DNA from: CAZWDL01 sp964632995
GTDB lineage: Bacteria; Bacteroidota; Bacteroidia; Chitinophagales; Saprospiraceae
Length of the DNA: 64,000 bases
Direction of reading: 5' to 3'
NCBI GenBank assembly: GCA_964632995.1
Contig: CAZWDL010000015.1
Coordinates: forward strand, 1-64,000
In this document: piece after piece, positions 26,022-35,749 of the stretch
Layout: the number at the start of each line of letters is the position of its first letter
How positions within the stretch are numbered: position 1 is the first letter of the stretch
Position numbers and translations under genes: made by a program
Notes under the pieces: generated by a model
Databases searched by the model: none
Told to the model about the DNA's origin: nothing
Seen by the model: only the letters and a program-made list of their open reading frames with translations

Positions 26022-29000
26022 TCAATTCTGGTTGCGGCTGTTGCTTTCGTTGAGGAACTCCATCTGGCCGGAGTTCGGGTTGCGATCCAGCCGGCTGGAT
26101 TCCATGATCTGTTGGTTGAGCTGTTGCAGTTTGGCGCGAGCTTCCGCGACGAGCTGCGGATCCTCCTGATAGTTTTCCAGTAGGGCCTCCAGTGCGGCGC
26201 GGGCATTGTAAAGGTCGCCCTTTTCAACCAGGATATCGGAGAGCAGCATGACGCTTTTGGCCACCCAGTAAGGATAGGCAGAACTTTCCTTATTGGCGTT
26301 GAGGGTGATTTCCTGCGCTTTGTCCAGTTCGCGGCGCTGATAATGGATATAGGCTTTGAGATAGCGGGCCTCGGCCGTTTGTTCATTATCACTCAGTTGT
26401 ATCACCTGATTAAAGGCGGTCAGGGCATTGTCGTAATCGCGGCGGTCGAAAGCCAGTTTGCCCAGGTAGTAGTAGGCGGAGGCCTTTTGCTGGTTGGTAG
26501 CGCTCGGGTTGTTCGCCACTTTATTGGCCAGGCCATAGATAGCCTGGGTATTGCCGGCGCGGTAAGCGCTGCGCAGGGCGCCGAGTTGGGCCTCGAAACG
26601 CATATCGTCCGTGTTGGAGGCCTCTTCCAGCTGGGAGTAGTACTGGAAGGCCTTATCGAAGTTTTGTTCGTGGTGGTAGGCGATAACGGCTGCCTTTTCC
26701 AGCGCTTTCATGAAGTAGCGGCTGGGCCCCTGGTCGACCACCCATTCATAGTCCTGCAGGGCCTGTGAGTACTGGCGCAGGATAGCGTATGATTCCCCGC
26801 GCTGGTAACGGGCTTCCAGCTGGTACTTTCCGTTGGGGAAATTGCGCAGGTAATTGGTGTAGGCCTCGATGGCGCGCTGGTAATCTCCTGTTTCGTAGCG
26901 GTTGGCTGCCGCCCGGAAGTTGATGGAGTCGCGGGCGAAGTTGTCTACCTTATAGCCGGGAATGGTTTCCAGAAAGGCGAAATAATCGCTGGGGCGCCCC
27001 AGGTCTTCGACGTAGATCTCTTCCAGGGCGGCTAGGGCCCGTTTGGCTTCTTCCGGTTCCGGATTATTACCGAATACCTGCTTGTAGTAATTGATGGCTC
27101 CTTCGAGATCTCCCTGGTTGTAGTTGATCAGCCCCAGGCGCATATAGGATTCATTGATAAGATCGGAGCTGGTCCGGTAGTTTTGCACCAGCTGATTAAA
27201 AGGCTGGGCGGCCTGGTTGAGCTTGCCGATTTCCTGGTAGGTGCTACCCAGCTGGAACAGTGCGTCGTCGGCGTATTCCGACTGGGGGAACTCCTGAGCG
27301 ATGCGTTCCAGGGCGAGTATTTTGTCGGTCGTTCGTCCGCGTAGGCCTTCGATGATGGCTTTTTGATAAATGGCGTAGACGTACTCGGGGTAGCGGGCAT
27401 TGATTGCTTCGTCGTAATAACGCACTGCTTCGGGATACTGGTTGCGCTTGAAGTAACAGTCGCCGGTGCGCAGTGTCGCATCGCCGAGTACATTGGTAGT
27501 GATGTTTTCGTTGCGAATAAAGCGGCGGTTTCGCTTGATGCCTTCCACCGACTCGAGGTAAAAGCGCAGGGCGTTTCCGTAGTCTTCCTGCTTGAAAAAA
27601 TTGTACCCCTGCAGGTAATTGCCGGTCATGATGGAGGATTCATCCGGCAGGTTGTTCATCGTCTTGGCCAGCGTCAGGAACTGATTGACGAAGTTGATAC
27701 TGTTCTGGTAATTTTCTTCCCGGTGCGCGATATCTCCCAGCCAATAGAGTGCCATAGCCTGCGGCCGTTGTTCGAGCCTGTACTGAAGGGATTGCTGCAG
27801 ATGAGTGCGGGCTTCGGCCAGCAGGTCGTTGCGCAATAGCTGAATGCCCCGGTAAGTCAAAACCTGCTGATAAGCTTGGAGTACTTTGGGCGTTTTATTC
27901 GGAATGTTCTCCAACACCTCCAGCGCTTCTCCGTAGTCGCGATAGCTGAGCACGATTTCACCGATCAGATCCTGTGCCTGCACGTAGTACCGGCTGTCGA
28001 CGGCCAGTTCCTGCAGAGCATTGACGGCCGACTTGGGCTGGTTGAGCTCATAGGCGAGTTTGCCGTAGGTAAATCGCGCTTCCTCGGTGATGGTGGGATC
28101 GAAATTCATGCGCCGGGCGTCACCCAATGCGATTAGTGCGTTTTGTTTCCTTCCCAGCTTGAGGTAGCAGTCGGCCAGGTAAAACATAGCGCTTTGGCCA
28201 ATTCTCGAATTGACGCTGGACAAGGGTTTAAAGCTTTCGATTGCCGCGTCGTAGTTGCCTGCCTGATACTGGGTATACCCCAGCTGGTAAAACTCCTCTT
28301 CGCGTAATTTGTTGGCGCTTTCGGCGTACTGACGCAAGTGGGGAAGGGCCTGTTCGAACATGCCTTTTTCGAAATAGGCCTGTCCGACCAGTTGATGGAT
28401 CTCGTCTTTTTCCTTGAGCTCCCGCTCGTTGAGCCGGGGTTCGGCGTAGGTGATCAGTTCGTCGAAGCGCCTTTCGGCAAAATAGATCTGGGCGAGGTAG
28501 TAGGGGGCGTAGCGGCGGTAGCGGGAGTCGTCGCCGGCGATACGCAGGGTGCGGATAGCATCGTTATACTCGCCTTCAAAGAAATAGCAGAGCCCCAGAT
28601 AATAGTTGGATTTATAGTAATAATCGCCGCGGATATCAGCAACGGCTTCAAAGTTGGATTTTGCTTCCCGAAATTCCTTATTGACAAAATGAGCGTAGCC
28701 TTTTTTAAAATTGATCTCCGCCCGCTGTCCACGGGTCATGCCGGTGGTGCCGAGCCGCTCGTAGTATTCAAGCGCCCGTTCGTAGTCGCGTTCATTGAAG
28801 TAGTAATTGGCGACTTCTAAAATGGCTTGCTCCGTGATCGGGGCAGGCCGGTAGGTGCGGATGAACTCTTTGATGAGAATCTCTCCGTTGGGCTGATCGA
28901 GCAGCACCGCAGTTTTCGCCAGATGGAACTCGGCTTTTATGCGCAGCAGCTCCGCTTCTGCTTCGTTGACGGGCAGCAGCAGGTTCACTACTTCCTGAAA

Positions 29001-29156
29001 CTCCTGCTGTGCTTTGCCGTAAACTCCTTTTTGGTAAAAATCGATGCCGCGTTTGTAAAAACGGTTGGCATCGGTAAAAATCGCAGTTTGTTGAGCGGCC
29101 AGCGGCCATACGAGCATAAAAATCACCAGCGAAAGGGTGAATTTCTTCATTGTCAT
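26022..29156 (-). CDS. Large periplasmic tetratricopeptide-repeat protein
   Basis: A 1044-residue protein with a signal peptide (about 1-22, ending PLAAQ) and then almost only TPR units from about 28 to 1000. Typical repeats are ANRFYKRGIDFYQKGVYGKA, YDAAIESFKPL and SEYADDALFQLGSTYQEIGK; the last is the style of YbgF/CpoB/BamD-like periplasmic TPR proteins. I count on the order of 20-25 repeats by eye. The family is known as a protein-interaction scaffold. With the outer-membrane barrel encoded 27 bp downstream, a periplasmic arm for barrel assembly or gliding/secretion machinery is possible, but this is inference. Start could be Met1 or Met3. Confidence 0.8.
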   Translation of the reverse strand: MTMKKFTLSLVIFMLVWPLAAQQTAIFTDANRFYKRGIDFYQKGVYGKAQQEFQEVVNLLLPVNEAEAELLRIKAEFHLAKTAVLLDQPNGEILIKEFIRTYRPAPITEQAILEVANYYFNERDYERALEYYERLGTTGMTRGQRAEINFKKGYAHFVNKEFREAKSNFEAVADIRGDYYYKSNYYLGLCYFFEGEYNDAIRTLRIAGDDSRYRRYAPYYLAQIYFAERRFDELITYAEPRLNERELKEKDEIHQLVGQAYFEKGMFEQALPHLRQYAESANKLREEEFYQLGYTQYQAGNYDAAIESFKPLSSVNSRIGQSAMFYLADCYLKLGRKQNALIALGDARRMNFDPTITEEARFTYGKLAYELNQPKSAVNALQELAVDSRYYVQAQDLIGEIVLSYRDYGEALEVLENIPNKTPKVLQAYQQVLTYRGIQLLRNDLLAEARTHLQQSLQYRLEQRPQAMALYWLGDIAHREENYQNSINFVNQFLTLAKTMNNLPDESSIMTGNYLQGYNFFKQEDYGNALRFYLESVEGIKRNRRFIRNENITTNVLGDATLRTGDCYFKRNQYPEAVRYYDEAINARYPEYVYAIYQKAIIEGLRGRTTDKILALERIAQEFPQSEYADDALFQLGSTYQEIGKLNQAAQPFNQLVQNYRTSSDLINESYMRLGLINYNQGDLEGAINYYKQVFGNNPEPEEAKRALAALEEIYVEDLGRPSDYFAFLETIPGYKVDNFARDSINFRAAANRYETGDYQRAIEAYTNYLRNFPNGKYQLEARYQRGESYAILRQYSQALQDYEWVVDQGPSRYFMKALEKAAVIAYHHEQNFDKAFQYYSQLEEASNTDDMRFEAQLGALRSAYRAGNTQAIYGLANKVANNPSATNQQKASAYYYLGKLAFDRRDYDNALTAFNQVIQLSDNEQTAEARYLKAYIHYQRRELDKAQEITLNANKESSAYPYWVAKSVMLLSDILVEKGDLYNARAALEALLENYQEDPQLVAEARAKLQQLNQQIMESSRLDRNPNSGQMEFLNESNSRNQN

Positions 29157-29312
29157 AGGTGATTGAATTTTCTTAGCACTTATAGTTGAGAAGAGATTTC
29201 CTGTTGAATCCTTCCTCGCTGTGAGTCTCCTTTCCGAAACCAGTATTACAACTCTTTGAACTGTATCAGGAATTGTGTTATTGCTCCCAAGTTATGAAAA
29301 ATTTAACAGAAG

Positions 29313-29384
29313 GATGCTTGGGGCTGAGCCCGACGAAAGCTGGGCATGACCCTGCTAAAGCCATGCCCGGCCCCTTCCTGCATC
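29313..29384. repeat. Nested palindrome downstream of rocD
   Basis: Three nested complementary pairs form one extended hairpin: GATGC/GCATC (29313-29317 with 29380-29384), GGGGC/GCCCC (29320-29324 with 29370-29374) and GGGCATG/CATGCCC (29342-29348 with 29362-29368). It lies 43-114 bp beyond the rocD stop and may end that transcript, although no T-run follows. The rest of the gap 29157-29426 shows nothing else. Confidence 0.5.
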
Positions 29385-29426
29385 GGGCCGCCTTGCTTCG
29401 AGAAGCCGCTGACAACGAAAGGCGAT

Positions 29427-30671
29427 TTATCCGAAATTGAGGATAGTCTTTTCAATGATATCGCAGCACTCGTGCAGTTGTTCCTCTGTCATCACGAGCG
29501 GAGGAGCGAAGCGAATGATATTGCCGTGAGTAGGTTTGGCCAGCAATCCGTTGTCGGCCAGCTTCATACAAATGTCCCAGGCGGTACTGCTTTCCGGCGT
29601 ATCGTTAATGACGATGGCGTTCAGCAGGCCTTTTCCTCTGACGAGGCTGACCAGGCCGGTTTTATCGACGAGTTCTTTTTGTATGCGTTCCCGGAAATTT
29701 TTTCCGAGTCTTTCCGCATTTTCAGCCAGTTTTTCGTCGCGAACGACCTCGAGAGCTTCCCGGGCTACCGCACAGGCCAGCGGATTGCCGCCGAAGGTAG
29801 ATCCGTGCTCGCCGGGTTTGATGGTGAGCATAACTTCGTGGCTTGTAAGAACGGCGGATACCGGAAAAACGCCGCCGGAAAGGGCTTTGCCGAGGATGAG
29901 AATATCAGGGCGGAACCCCTCGTGATCACAAGCCAGCAATTTACCCGTGCGGGCGATGCCTGTTTGAATTTCGTCGGCAATGAATAATACCTTGTGTCGC
30001 CGGCAGAGATTATAGGCTTTTTTGAGGTATCCTTCATCAGGGACCACGACGCCCGCTTCTCCCTGTATGGGTTCCACCATGAAACCGGCTACGTTGGGAT
30101 CCTGTATGGCTTCCTCCAGTGCTTCCAGGTCGTTGTAAGGGATAACCTCATATCCAGGCATATAGGGGCCGAAGCCGCGCGTGCTGGAGGGATCGGTAGA
30201 GGAAGAAATAGCCGCCAGGGTGCGGCCCCAGAAATTTCCGGTGACGAAGATGATTTTGGCCTGGTTGATCGGTACGCCTTTAACCTGATAGGCCCATTTG
30301 CGACAAAGCTTGACGGCCGTTTCTCCACCCTCGACGCCTGTGTTCATGGGCAGAACGCGATCGTAGCCGAAATACCCGGTTACGTACTTTTCGTAAGGGC
30401 CGAGTACATCGTTGTAAAAGGCGCGGGAAGTAAGCGTCAGCCGGGAGGCTTGCTCTTTAAGGGCCTCGACAATACGGGGATGACAGTGTCCCTGGTTGAC
30501 AGCCGAATAGGCAGCGAGAAAGTCAAAGTATTTTTTTCCTTCCACATCCCACATAAAAACCCCTTCGCCGCGGGAAAGCACGACGGGTAGGGGGGCATAA
30601 TTATGGGCGCCATACTGCTCTTCAAGCTGTATCAAATCTTTGGGGGAAAGTGTCTTGGTATCCTGTATCAT
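29427..30671 (-). CDS. rocD: Ornithine aminotransferase (ornithine-oxo-acid)
   Basis: A 414-residue PLP-dependent class III aminotransferase that converts ornithine and 2-oxoglutarate to glutamate semialdehyde and glutamate. The N-terminal AHNYAPLPVVLSRGEGVFMW is the ornithine-aminotransferase start, followed by MNTGVEGGETAVKLCRKW, ADEIQTGIARTGKLL and the PLP lysine Lys262 in LGKALSGGVFPVS. GSTFGGNPLACAVA and FAPPLVMTEEQL also match. Full length, cytosolic. pncA is 61 bp upstream on the same strand and may share its transcript; there is no metabolic link other than amino-acid and nitrogen salvage. Confidence 0.95.
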   Translation of the reverse strand: MIQDTKTLSPKDLIQLEEQYGAHNYAPLPVVLSRGEGVFMWDVEGKKYFDFLAAYSAVNQGHCHPRIVEALKEQASRLTLTSRAFYNDVLGPYEKYVTGYFGYDRVLPMNTGVEGGETAVKLCRKWAYQVKGVPINQAKIIFVTGNFWGRTLAAISSSTDPSSTRGFGPYMPGYEVIPYNDLEALEEAIQDPNVAGFMVEPIQGEAGVVVPDEGYLKKAYNLCRRHKVLFIADEIQTGIARTGKLLACDHEGFRPDILILGKALSGGVFPVSAVLTSHEVMLTIKPGEHGSTFGGNPLACAVAREALEVVRDEKLAENAERLGKNFRERIQKELVDKTGLVSLVRGKGLLNAIVINDTPESSTAWDICMKLADNGLLAKPTHGNIIRFAPPLVMTEEQLHECCDIIEKTILNFG

Positions 30672-30732
30672 TGCGTTGCGGTTTTACCCATTTCCGGAAT
30701 TGGCGCTAAAGGTAATATTTATCAACAGGAAT

Positions 30733-31359
30733 TCAACTCATGGCCATAATTTCTTCCGACTTGATCATCTCGGCGCCCTTCTCCTTCATTTCTTCGATGG
30801 CCCGTTCGATGTCACCTTCTTCTTGTTCGATACCGCGTATGCCGTCGATGACGACATGCGTATTGAAACCCAGCTCCCGGGCGTCGAGCGTCGTGTATTT
30901 GACGCAATAGTCGGTGGCCAGCCCCATGATGTAGACGTCTTCCACGCCTTTCTCTTTCAGGAAGTCGCCCAGACCGGTAGCTTTGCGGTGGCCGTTATCA
31001 AAAAAACCGCTGTAGCTGTCAATATCGGGATCGGTGCCCTTGTAGAAAACCTTGTCCACCTTTTCGACATCCAGCTCCTTGGGATATTCGGCGCCGAAAC
31101 TGCCCTGTACGCAGTGGATGGGCCACAGGATCTGTTCCAGGCCATTGAGTTCTATGGTCTGGCCGGGTTTACGCCAGGGGTGATTGGCCGCAAAACTACC
31201 GTGATTGGCGGGGTGCCAGTCTTTGGTAGCCACGACCAGTTCAAATTCATCCATTAGTTTATTCGCTACGGGAATGACTTTATCTCCATTCTCAACAGCC
31301 AGTGCGCCACCGGGGAGGAAATCATTTTGTACGTCGACAATTATCAGTGCTCTTTTCAT
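30733..31359 (-). CDS. pncA: Nicotinamidase
   Basis: A 208-residue isochorismatase-like hydrolase that deamidates nicotinamide to nicotinate for NAD recycling. The catalytic triad is visible: Asp9 (IIVDVQNDF), Lys107 (VFYKGTDPDIDSYSGF) and Cys152 (ATDYCVKYT). The metal site is Asp47, His49 and His53 in TKDWHPANHGSF. Length and order are those of PncA. Same strand as rocD (61 bp downstream) and lolD (about 210 bp upstream). Confidence 0.95.
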   Translation of the reverse strand: MKRALIIVDVQNDFLPGGALAVENGDKVIPVANKLMDEFELVVATKDWHPANHGSFAANHPWRKPGQTIELNGLEQILWPIHCVQGSFGAEYPKELDVEKVDKVFYKGTDPDIDSYSGFFDNGHRKATGLGDFLKEKGVEDVYIMGLATDYCVKYTTLDARELGFNTHVVIDGIRGIEQEEGDIERAIEEMKEKGAEMIKSEEIMAMS

Positions 31360-31569
31360 AATCAGCTAAGGTATAGATGTTCGAGATTCAATGAACTGCT
31401 ATCGCAGTGTCTTTATTCACTATTCCTAACGAAAACCTCTGCCTGACAGTTGACTGAAAGTACTGATGATTATTGGGAGCCTCCCTCAAACAGAACTAAT
31501 AACTCCTTCATAATGCTGTTATACGACGCCCTGGTCAGTAGAAGCTCAAGCTTTCGGTTCTTCCGGCCC

Positions 31570-32220
31570 TCACAGCAATTTGCCATCCTGCATTTCAAGG
31601 ATTCGATCGCTCATCTTCGCCAGCTCGAGGTTGTGGGTGACGATGATAAAGGTCTGCTGAAAATCTTTCCGCAGGTCAAAGATCAGCTGGTGAAGTTCCT
31701 GGGAGGAGGAAGTATCGAGGTTGCCGCTGGGTTCGTCGGCGAAGACAATGGCAGGTTGGTTCATCAGGGCCCGGGCTACTGCGACCCGTTGCTGTTCACC
31801 GCCCGACAGTTCAGTAGGCTTGTGGGTCAATCGCTCCGTCAGACCGAGATAGTCGAGCAATTCGGCAGCCCGCGCCTCGGCTTTAGCTTCAGGCACTTTG
31901 TTGATGAATGCCGGGATGCATACATTCTCCAGGGCCGTAAACTCCGGTAACAGGTGATGAAACTGGAAGATAAAGCCGATGTTGCTGTTGCGGAAATGCG
32001 CGAGTTTTTTCGTACTCAGGCTAGAAACATCCTGTTCGTTGATCAGCAAATCCCCACTGTCAGCCCGGTCGAGGGTTCCCAGAATATGCAGCAGCGTACT
32101 TTTGCCGGCGCCGGATTTCCCAACTATAGCTACCACCTCTCCGCGCTCAATTTGCAGATCGACTCCCTTAAGTACGTGCAGATGACCAAAGGATTTGTGA
32201 ATATTCGAAGCCTGGATCAC
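31570..32220 (-). CDS. lolD: ABC transporter ATP-binding protein, LolD-like
   Basis: An ATPase of the LolD/MacB group. Walker A is GKSGAGKS (34-41 from the GTG at 32220), the Q-loop is FIFQFHHLLPEFTALENV, the signature LSGGEQQRVAVARAL, Walker B IVFADEPSGNLD, and the switch His is in IIVTHN. The pattern FQFHHLLPEFTALENV is typical of LolD, the engine of lipoprotein release to the outer membrane. An ATG at 32298 opens the frame 26 residues earlier, but the added residues have no homology pattern, while GTG 32220 (VIQASNIHKSFG) matches where LolD proteins begin. No LolC/E gene is in the window. Confidence 0.88.
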   Translation of the reverse strand: MIQASNIHKSFGHLHVLKGVDLQIERGEVVAIVGKSGAGKSTLLHILGTLDRADSGDLLINEQDVSSLSTKKLAHFRNSNIGFIFQFHHLLPEFTALENVCIPAFINKVPEAKAEARAAELLDYLGLTERLTHKPTELSGGEQQRVAVARALMNQPAIVFADEPSGNLDTSSSQELHQLIFDLRKDFQQTFIIVTHNLELAKMSDRILEMQDGKLL

Positions 32221-32783
32221 ATCAATGTTTTTCGTTTCTGGTAGCTGTAGAAAGTCTCCTGCTTTGAAAATACGGCAGACTTTCCGCTGCTTTTCCAATA
32301 AACCGGCCCAAAAATAATTGAATTAACGGGAATAGGGGATGGTTTCAGTGAAAAATTGATGATTGGCGATTGGGAAAGAATCGGAGAGCTGCATCAAAAA
32401 AAGAGCGAAAGCAAAAAAAATTGCTTCGCTCTTGTAAGAAATCACCCGACTGTTATTATGAAGGATCTATAGTATACTCGCAGAATTGGATAGAGAACTA
32501 TTTAACCATTTAATCTTAAACCATTTAACCATGAGTAGTTCTGTACCGGATTCTTTGAGTAAACTTTAAATGTTAACGTAAAGATAATAATTATTCTCTA
32601 AACGTTAAATTAATCTTAAATCCTCGGCTTAAGATAAAGGAAATTTGGCAAATACCTAACCATCTCGAATTTTTTTTTTGGGAGGAGGGGGGATCGTCAA
32701 ACTGCTTACTTGGTGCTTCCCATGAACAACTTCCTGTATCCCCTGTTCCAAATCTGCGTCTTATAAAGATCAAAATCCGTTTT
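32221..32783. other. Long intergenic region between lolD and photolyase
   Basis: About 560 bp. It holds a hairpin-terminator facing the minus strand (32394-32433), short direct repeats of ACCATTTAA around 32500-32531, an AT-rich stretch with the palindrome AGATAATAATTATTCT near 32582-32597, and a T10 run followed by G-rich DNA near 32669-32693. No convincing ORF. The photolyase promoter should be here, but I see no perfect TAnnTTTG element. Confidence 0.4.
32394..32433 (-). terminator. Terminator-like hairpin facing the minus strand, no gene upstream
   Basis: Read on the minus strand: AAGAGCGAAGCAA, T-rich loop, TTGCTTTCGCTCTT (one bulged base), then a T-run. This is an intrinsic terminator shape. 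On the minus strand nothing is encoded between the divergent photolyase start and this point, so any RNA it ends would be about 350 nt or less and non-coding. Confidence 0.5.
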
Positions 32784-34328
32784 ATGAGCACTCATCGTCG
32801 CCTGCGCCTCATCCTGGGAGATCAGCTCAATGCACAGCATTCCTGGTACGAAGAAAAAGATGAAGACACTTTGTATATAATGATGGAATGCCGTTCCGAG
32901 ACTGATTATGTGCGGCATCACATTCAGAAGGTGGTCGGTTTTTTCCTGGCTATGCGGCATTTTGCGGAAGCATTAAAAAAGGAAAGTCACAATGTGCGTT
33001 ACCTCAAACTCGACGATCCGGAAAACGAGCAGTCGATCGCCGGTAACGTCCGTAAGTTTATCGAGGAATACGGCGTGGAACGCTTTGAATACCAGTTGCC
33101 TGATGAATATCGCCTCGACCGGTCCCTGAAAGAACTATGCGAGGAACTGGATATTGAAAGCGAAGCGGTCGATAGCGAACACTTCCTCGCCGGGCGAGAC
33201 GAGGTAGAGCAAACCTTCGAAGGCAAGAAGCAATACCTGTTGGAGACCTTCTACCGTAAGATGCGTAAGCGCTACGATATCATGATGGAGGACGACGGCA
33301 AAACGCCCGTGACCGGTCGCTGGAACTACGATGAAGAAAACCGGAAATCACTGCCCGAAGACCAGCCCATTCCCGAGCATTTGCATTTTGACCGGGATGT
33401 CAATGATATCGTTCAGTTGCTGGAGGATCAGGACGTGGATACCTTCGGACGCATTGACTCGGAGCACTTTCCCTGGCCGGTGACCCGGGAGGAATGCCTG
33501 CAATTGCTGGATCATTTCACTGAAAAACGCCTGCTGCTGTTTGGAAAGTACCAGGATGCGATGACCGACCGGGACTACTTGCTGTTCCACTCCAAGCTAT
33601 CTTTTGCGATGAATACCAAAATGCTGCACCCACTGGAGGTTATTCGCAGCTGCGTGGATGCCTGGCAGGAGGAGGAGCAGGTCGATATTGCCCAGATCGA
33701 AGGCTTCGTGCGGCAGATACTCGGCTGGCGCGAATACATGAGGGGCATCTACTGGGCGAAAATGCCGGCTTACGCCGAAAAGAATTTCTTTGAGCATGAG
33801 GCCCCACTGCCGGAATGGTACTGGACCGGCGATACTAAAATGAAATGCCTGCACCACGCCGTCAATCAATCTCTCGATCATGCCTACGCCCATCACATAC
33901 AGCGCCTGATGGTGACCGGCAACTTCGCTTTACTATTGGGCGTTCACCCCGATGAGGTCGACGAGTGGTACCTGGGTATCTATATGGATGCCATACAGTG
34001 GGTGGAGATCACCAATACCCGCGGCATGAGCCAGTTTGCCGACGGCGGCATCGTAGGCACCAAGCCCTACGTCTCCAGCGCCAACTACATTCACAAAATG
34101 AGCGATTATTGCAAGGATTGTCACTACAACCGCAAAGACAAAACGGGGGAGAAGGCCTGCCCCTTCAACAGCCTGTACTGGGACTTTTACGACCGCCATA
34201 CCGACAAACTTTCCAACAACCCCCGCATCGGCATGATGTACCACACCTGGAACCGCATGGGAGATGAAAAGCAGGAGGCCATCCTGAAAAGGGCGGCATA
34301 CGTGAAGGAGCATATTGAGGAGATGTAG
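32784..34328 (+). CDS. Fe-S cluster-containing photolyase/cryptochrome (FeS-BCP)
   Basis: A 514-residue protein of the PhrB/CryB-type bacterial (6-4) photolyase group. It starts with the short family pattern RLRLILGDQLN (6-16). The C-terminal FAD domain includes GFVRQILGWREYMRGIYW and NTRGMSQFADGGIVGTKPY. Cys355 (KMKCLHHA) and the CxxC-x12-C set Cys443, Cys446, Cys459 reproduce the spacing of the 4Fe-4S ligands of PhrB. The family repairs (6-4) photoproducts using blue light and reduced FAD, usually with a lumazine antenna. Full length. Single gene. Confidence 0.93.
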   Translation: MSTHRRLRLILGDQLNAQHSWYEEKDEDTLYIMMECRSETDYVRHHIQKVVGFFLAMRHFAEALKKESHNVRYLKLDDPENEQSIAGNVRKFIEEYGVERFEYQLPDEYRLDRSLKELCEELDIESEAVDSEHFLAGRDEVEQTFEGKKQYLLETFYRKMRKRYDIMMEDDGKTPVTGRWNYDEENRKSLPEDQPIPEHLHFDRDVNDIVQLLEDQDVDTFGRIDSEHFPWPVTREECLQLLDHFTEKRLLLFGKYQDAMTDRDYLLFHSKLSFAMNTKMLHPLEVIRSCVDAWQEEEQVDIAQIEGFVRQILGWREYMRGIYWAKMPAYAEKNFFEHEAPLPEWYWTGDTKMKCLHHAVNQSLDHAYAHHIQRLMVTGNFALLLGVHPDEVDEWYLGIYMDAIQWVEITNTRGMSQFADGGIVGTKPYVSSANYIHKMSDYCKDCHYNRKDKTGEKACPFNSLYWDFYDRHTDKLSNNPRIGMMYHTWNRMGDEKQEAILKRAAYVKEHIEEM

Positions 34329-34532
34329 TGGGGGAGTGCCAGCCGGGGAGACAGAAAAAATGGAGCACGAAGCTTTACTTTGCGTAAGCTCTTAATAGGG
34401 AGACGAGAGACGGGGAGAACCTGGAATAGTCCCTCTTTAAATTCTATGGTGCTACTGATGAGATTACCAGCCTCTCGTCCAAAAAATCTTTTTCAACTTT
34501 GTATTTTGAGGAGGAAATAACCGTAATTTGTC

Positions 34533-35378
<846 letters not shown>

Positions 35379-35464
35379 CCAGGTTTATCAGGTTTATTGA
35401 CGGGCTGACTCCAAGTCACCCCGACTATCGCCGTACTCGAAGAATTGTTAACCAGCGAACTTTC

Positions 35465-35680
35465 CGGCCGTTTGTACAAGCCATCTATGCGCCCGAAAAC
35501 GTCAAAAAACTGGAACAAGCCTTCTGTGAAGAGATCGTAAAAGTACAGACCGAAGGCTTTGCTGACGAAGAAGTGAAAGCCGCCAAATCGGGCTGGCTCC
35601 AGTCCCAACAGGTGAGCCGCGCCCAGGATGCTTCCCCGGCCGCCCAGCTGAGCAACTACCTCTACCTCTCACGCCAAGAG
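35465..35680 (+). pseudogene. Remnant of an M16 (pitrilysin-like) zinc protease, C-terminal piece
   Basis: In the frame that runs into the following transporter ORF, the plus strand encodes FRPFVQAIYAPENVKKLEQA, a Glu-rich helix, then FADEEVKAAKSGWLQSQQVS and RAQDASPAAQLSNYLYLSRQ. This is the C-terminal domain of M16B peptidases, where AIYAPxN...L, EGF-EE-AAKxGWLQxxQVSRAQD and LAxxL form a well-known block. The HxxEH zinc site and the whole front are absent, and upstream residues (to about 35400) do not look like the family. It is therefore a truncated fossil, not the start of the transporter. Confidence 0.7.
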
Positions 35681-35749
35681 CAAGTTGAAGCAGTTGCGCC
35701 CGTCCTCATCCCTCGTTTTTTCGTACCTTGGCGGCGTAAACACCCATCC

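Noticed and set aside
32220..32298. Longer LolD starting at ATG 32298
   Set aside because: The 26 added residues lack the family pattern, and the GTG at 32220 gives the usual LolD start.
35573..35749. N-terminal extension of the AspT-like transporter from GTG 35573
   Set aside because: The added residues are the tail of an M16 peptidase, and the transporter has its own ATG right before the first membrane helix.
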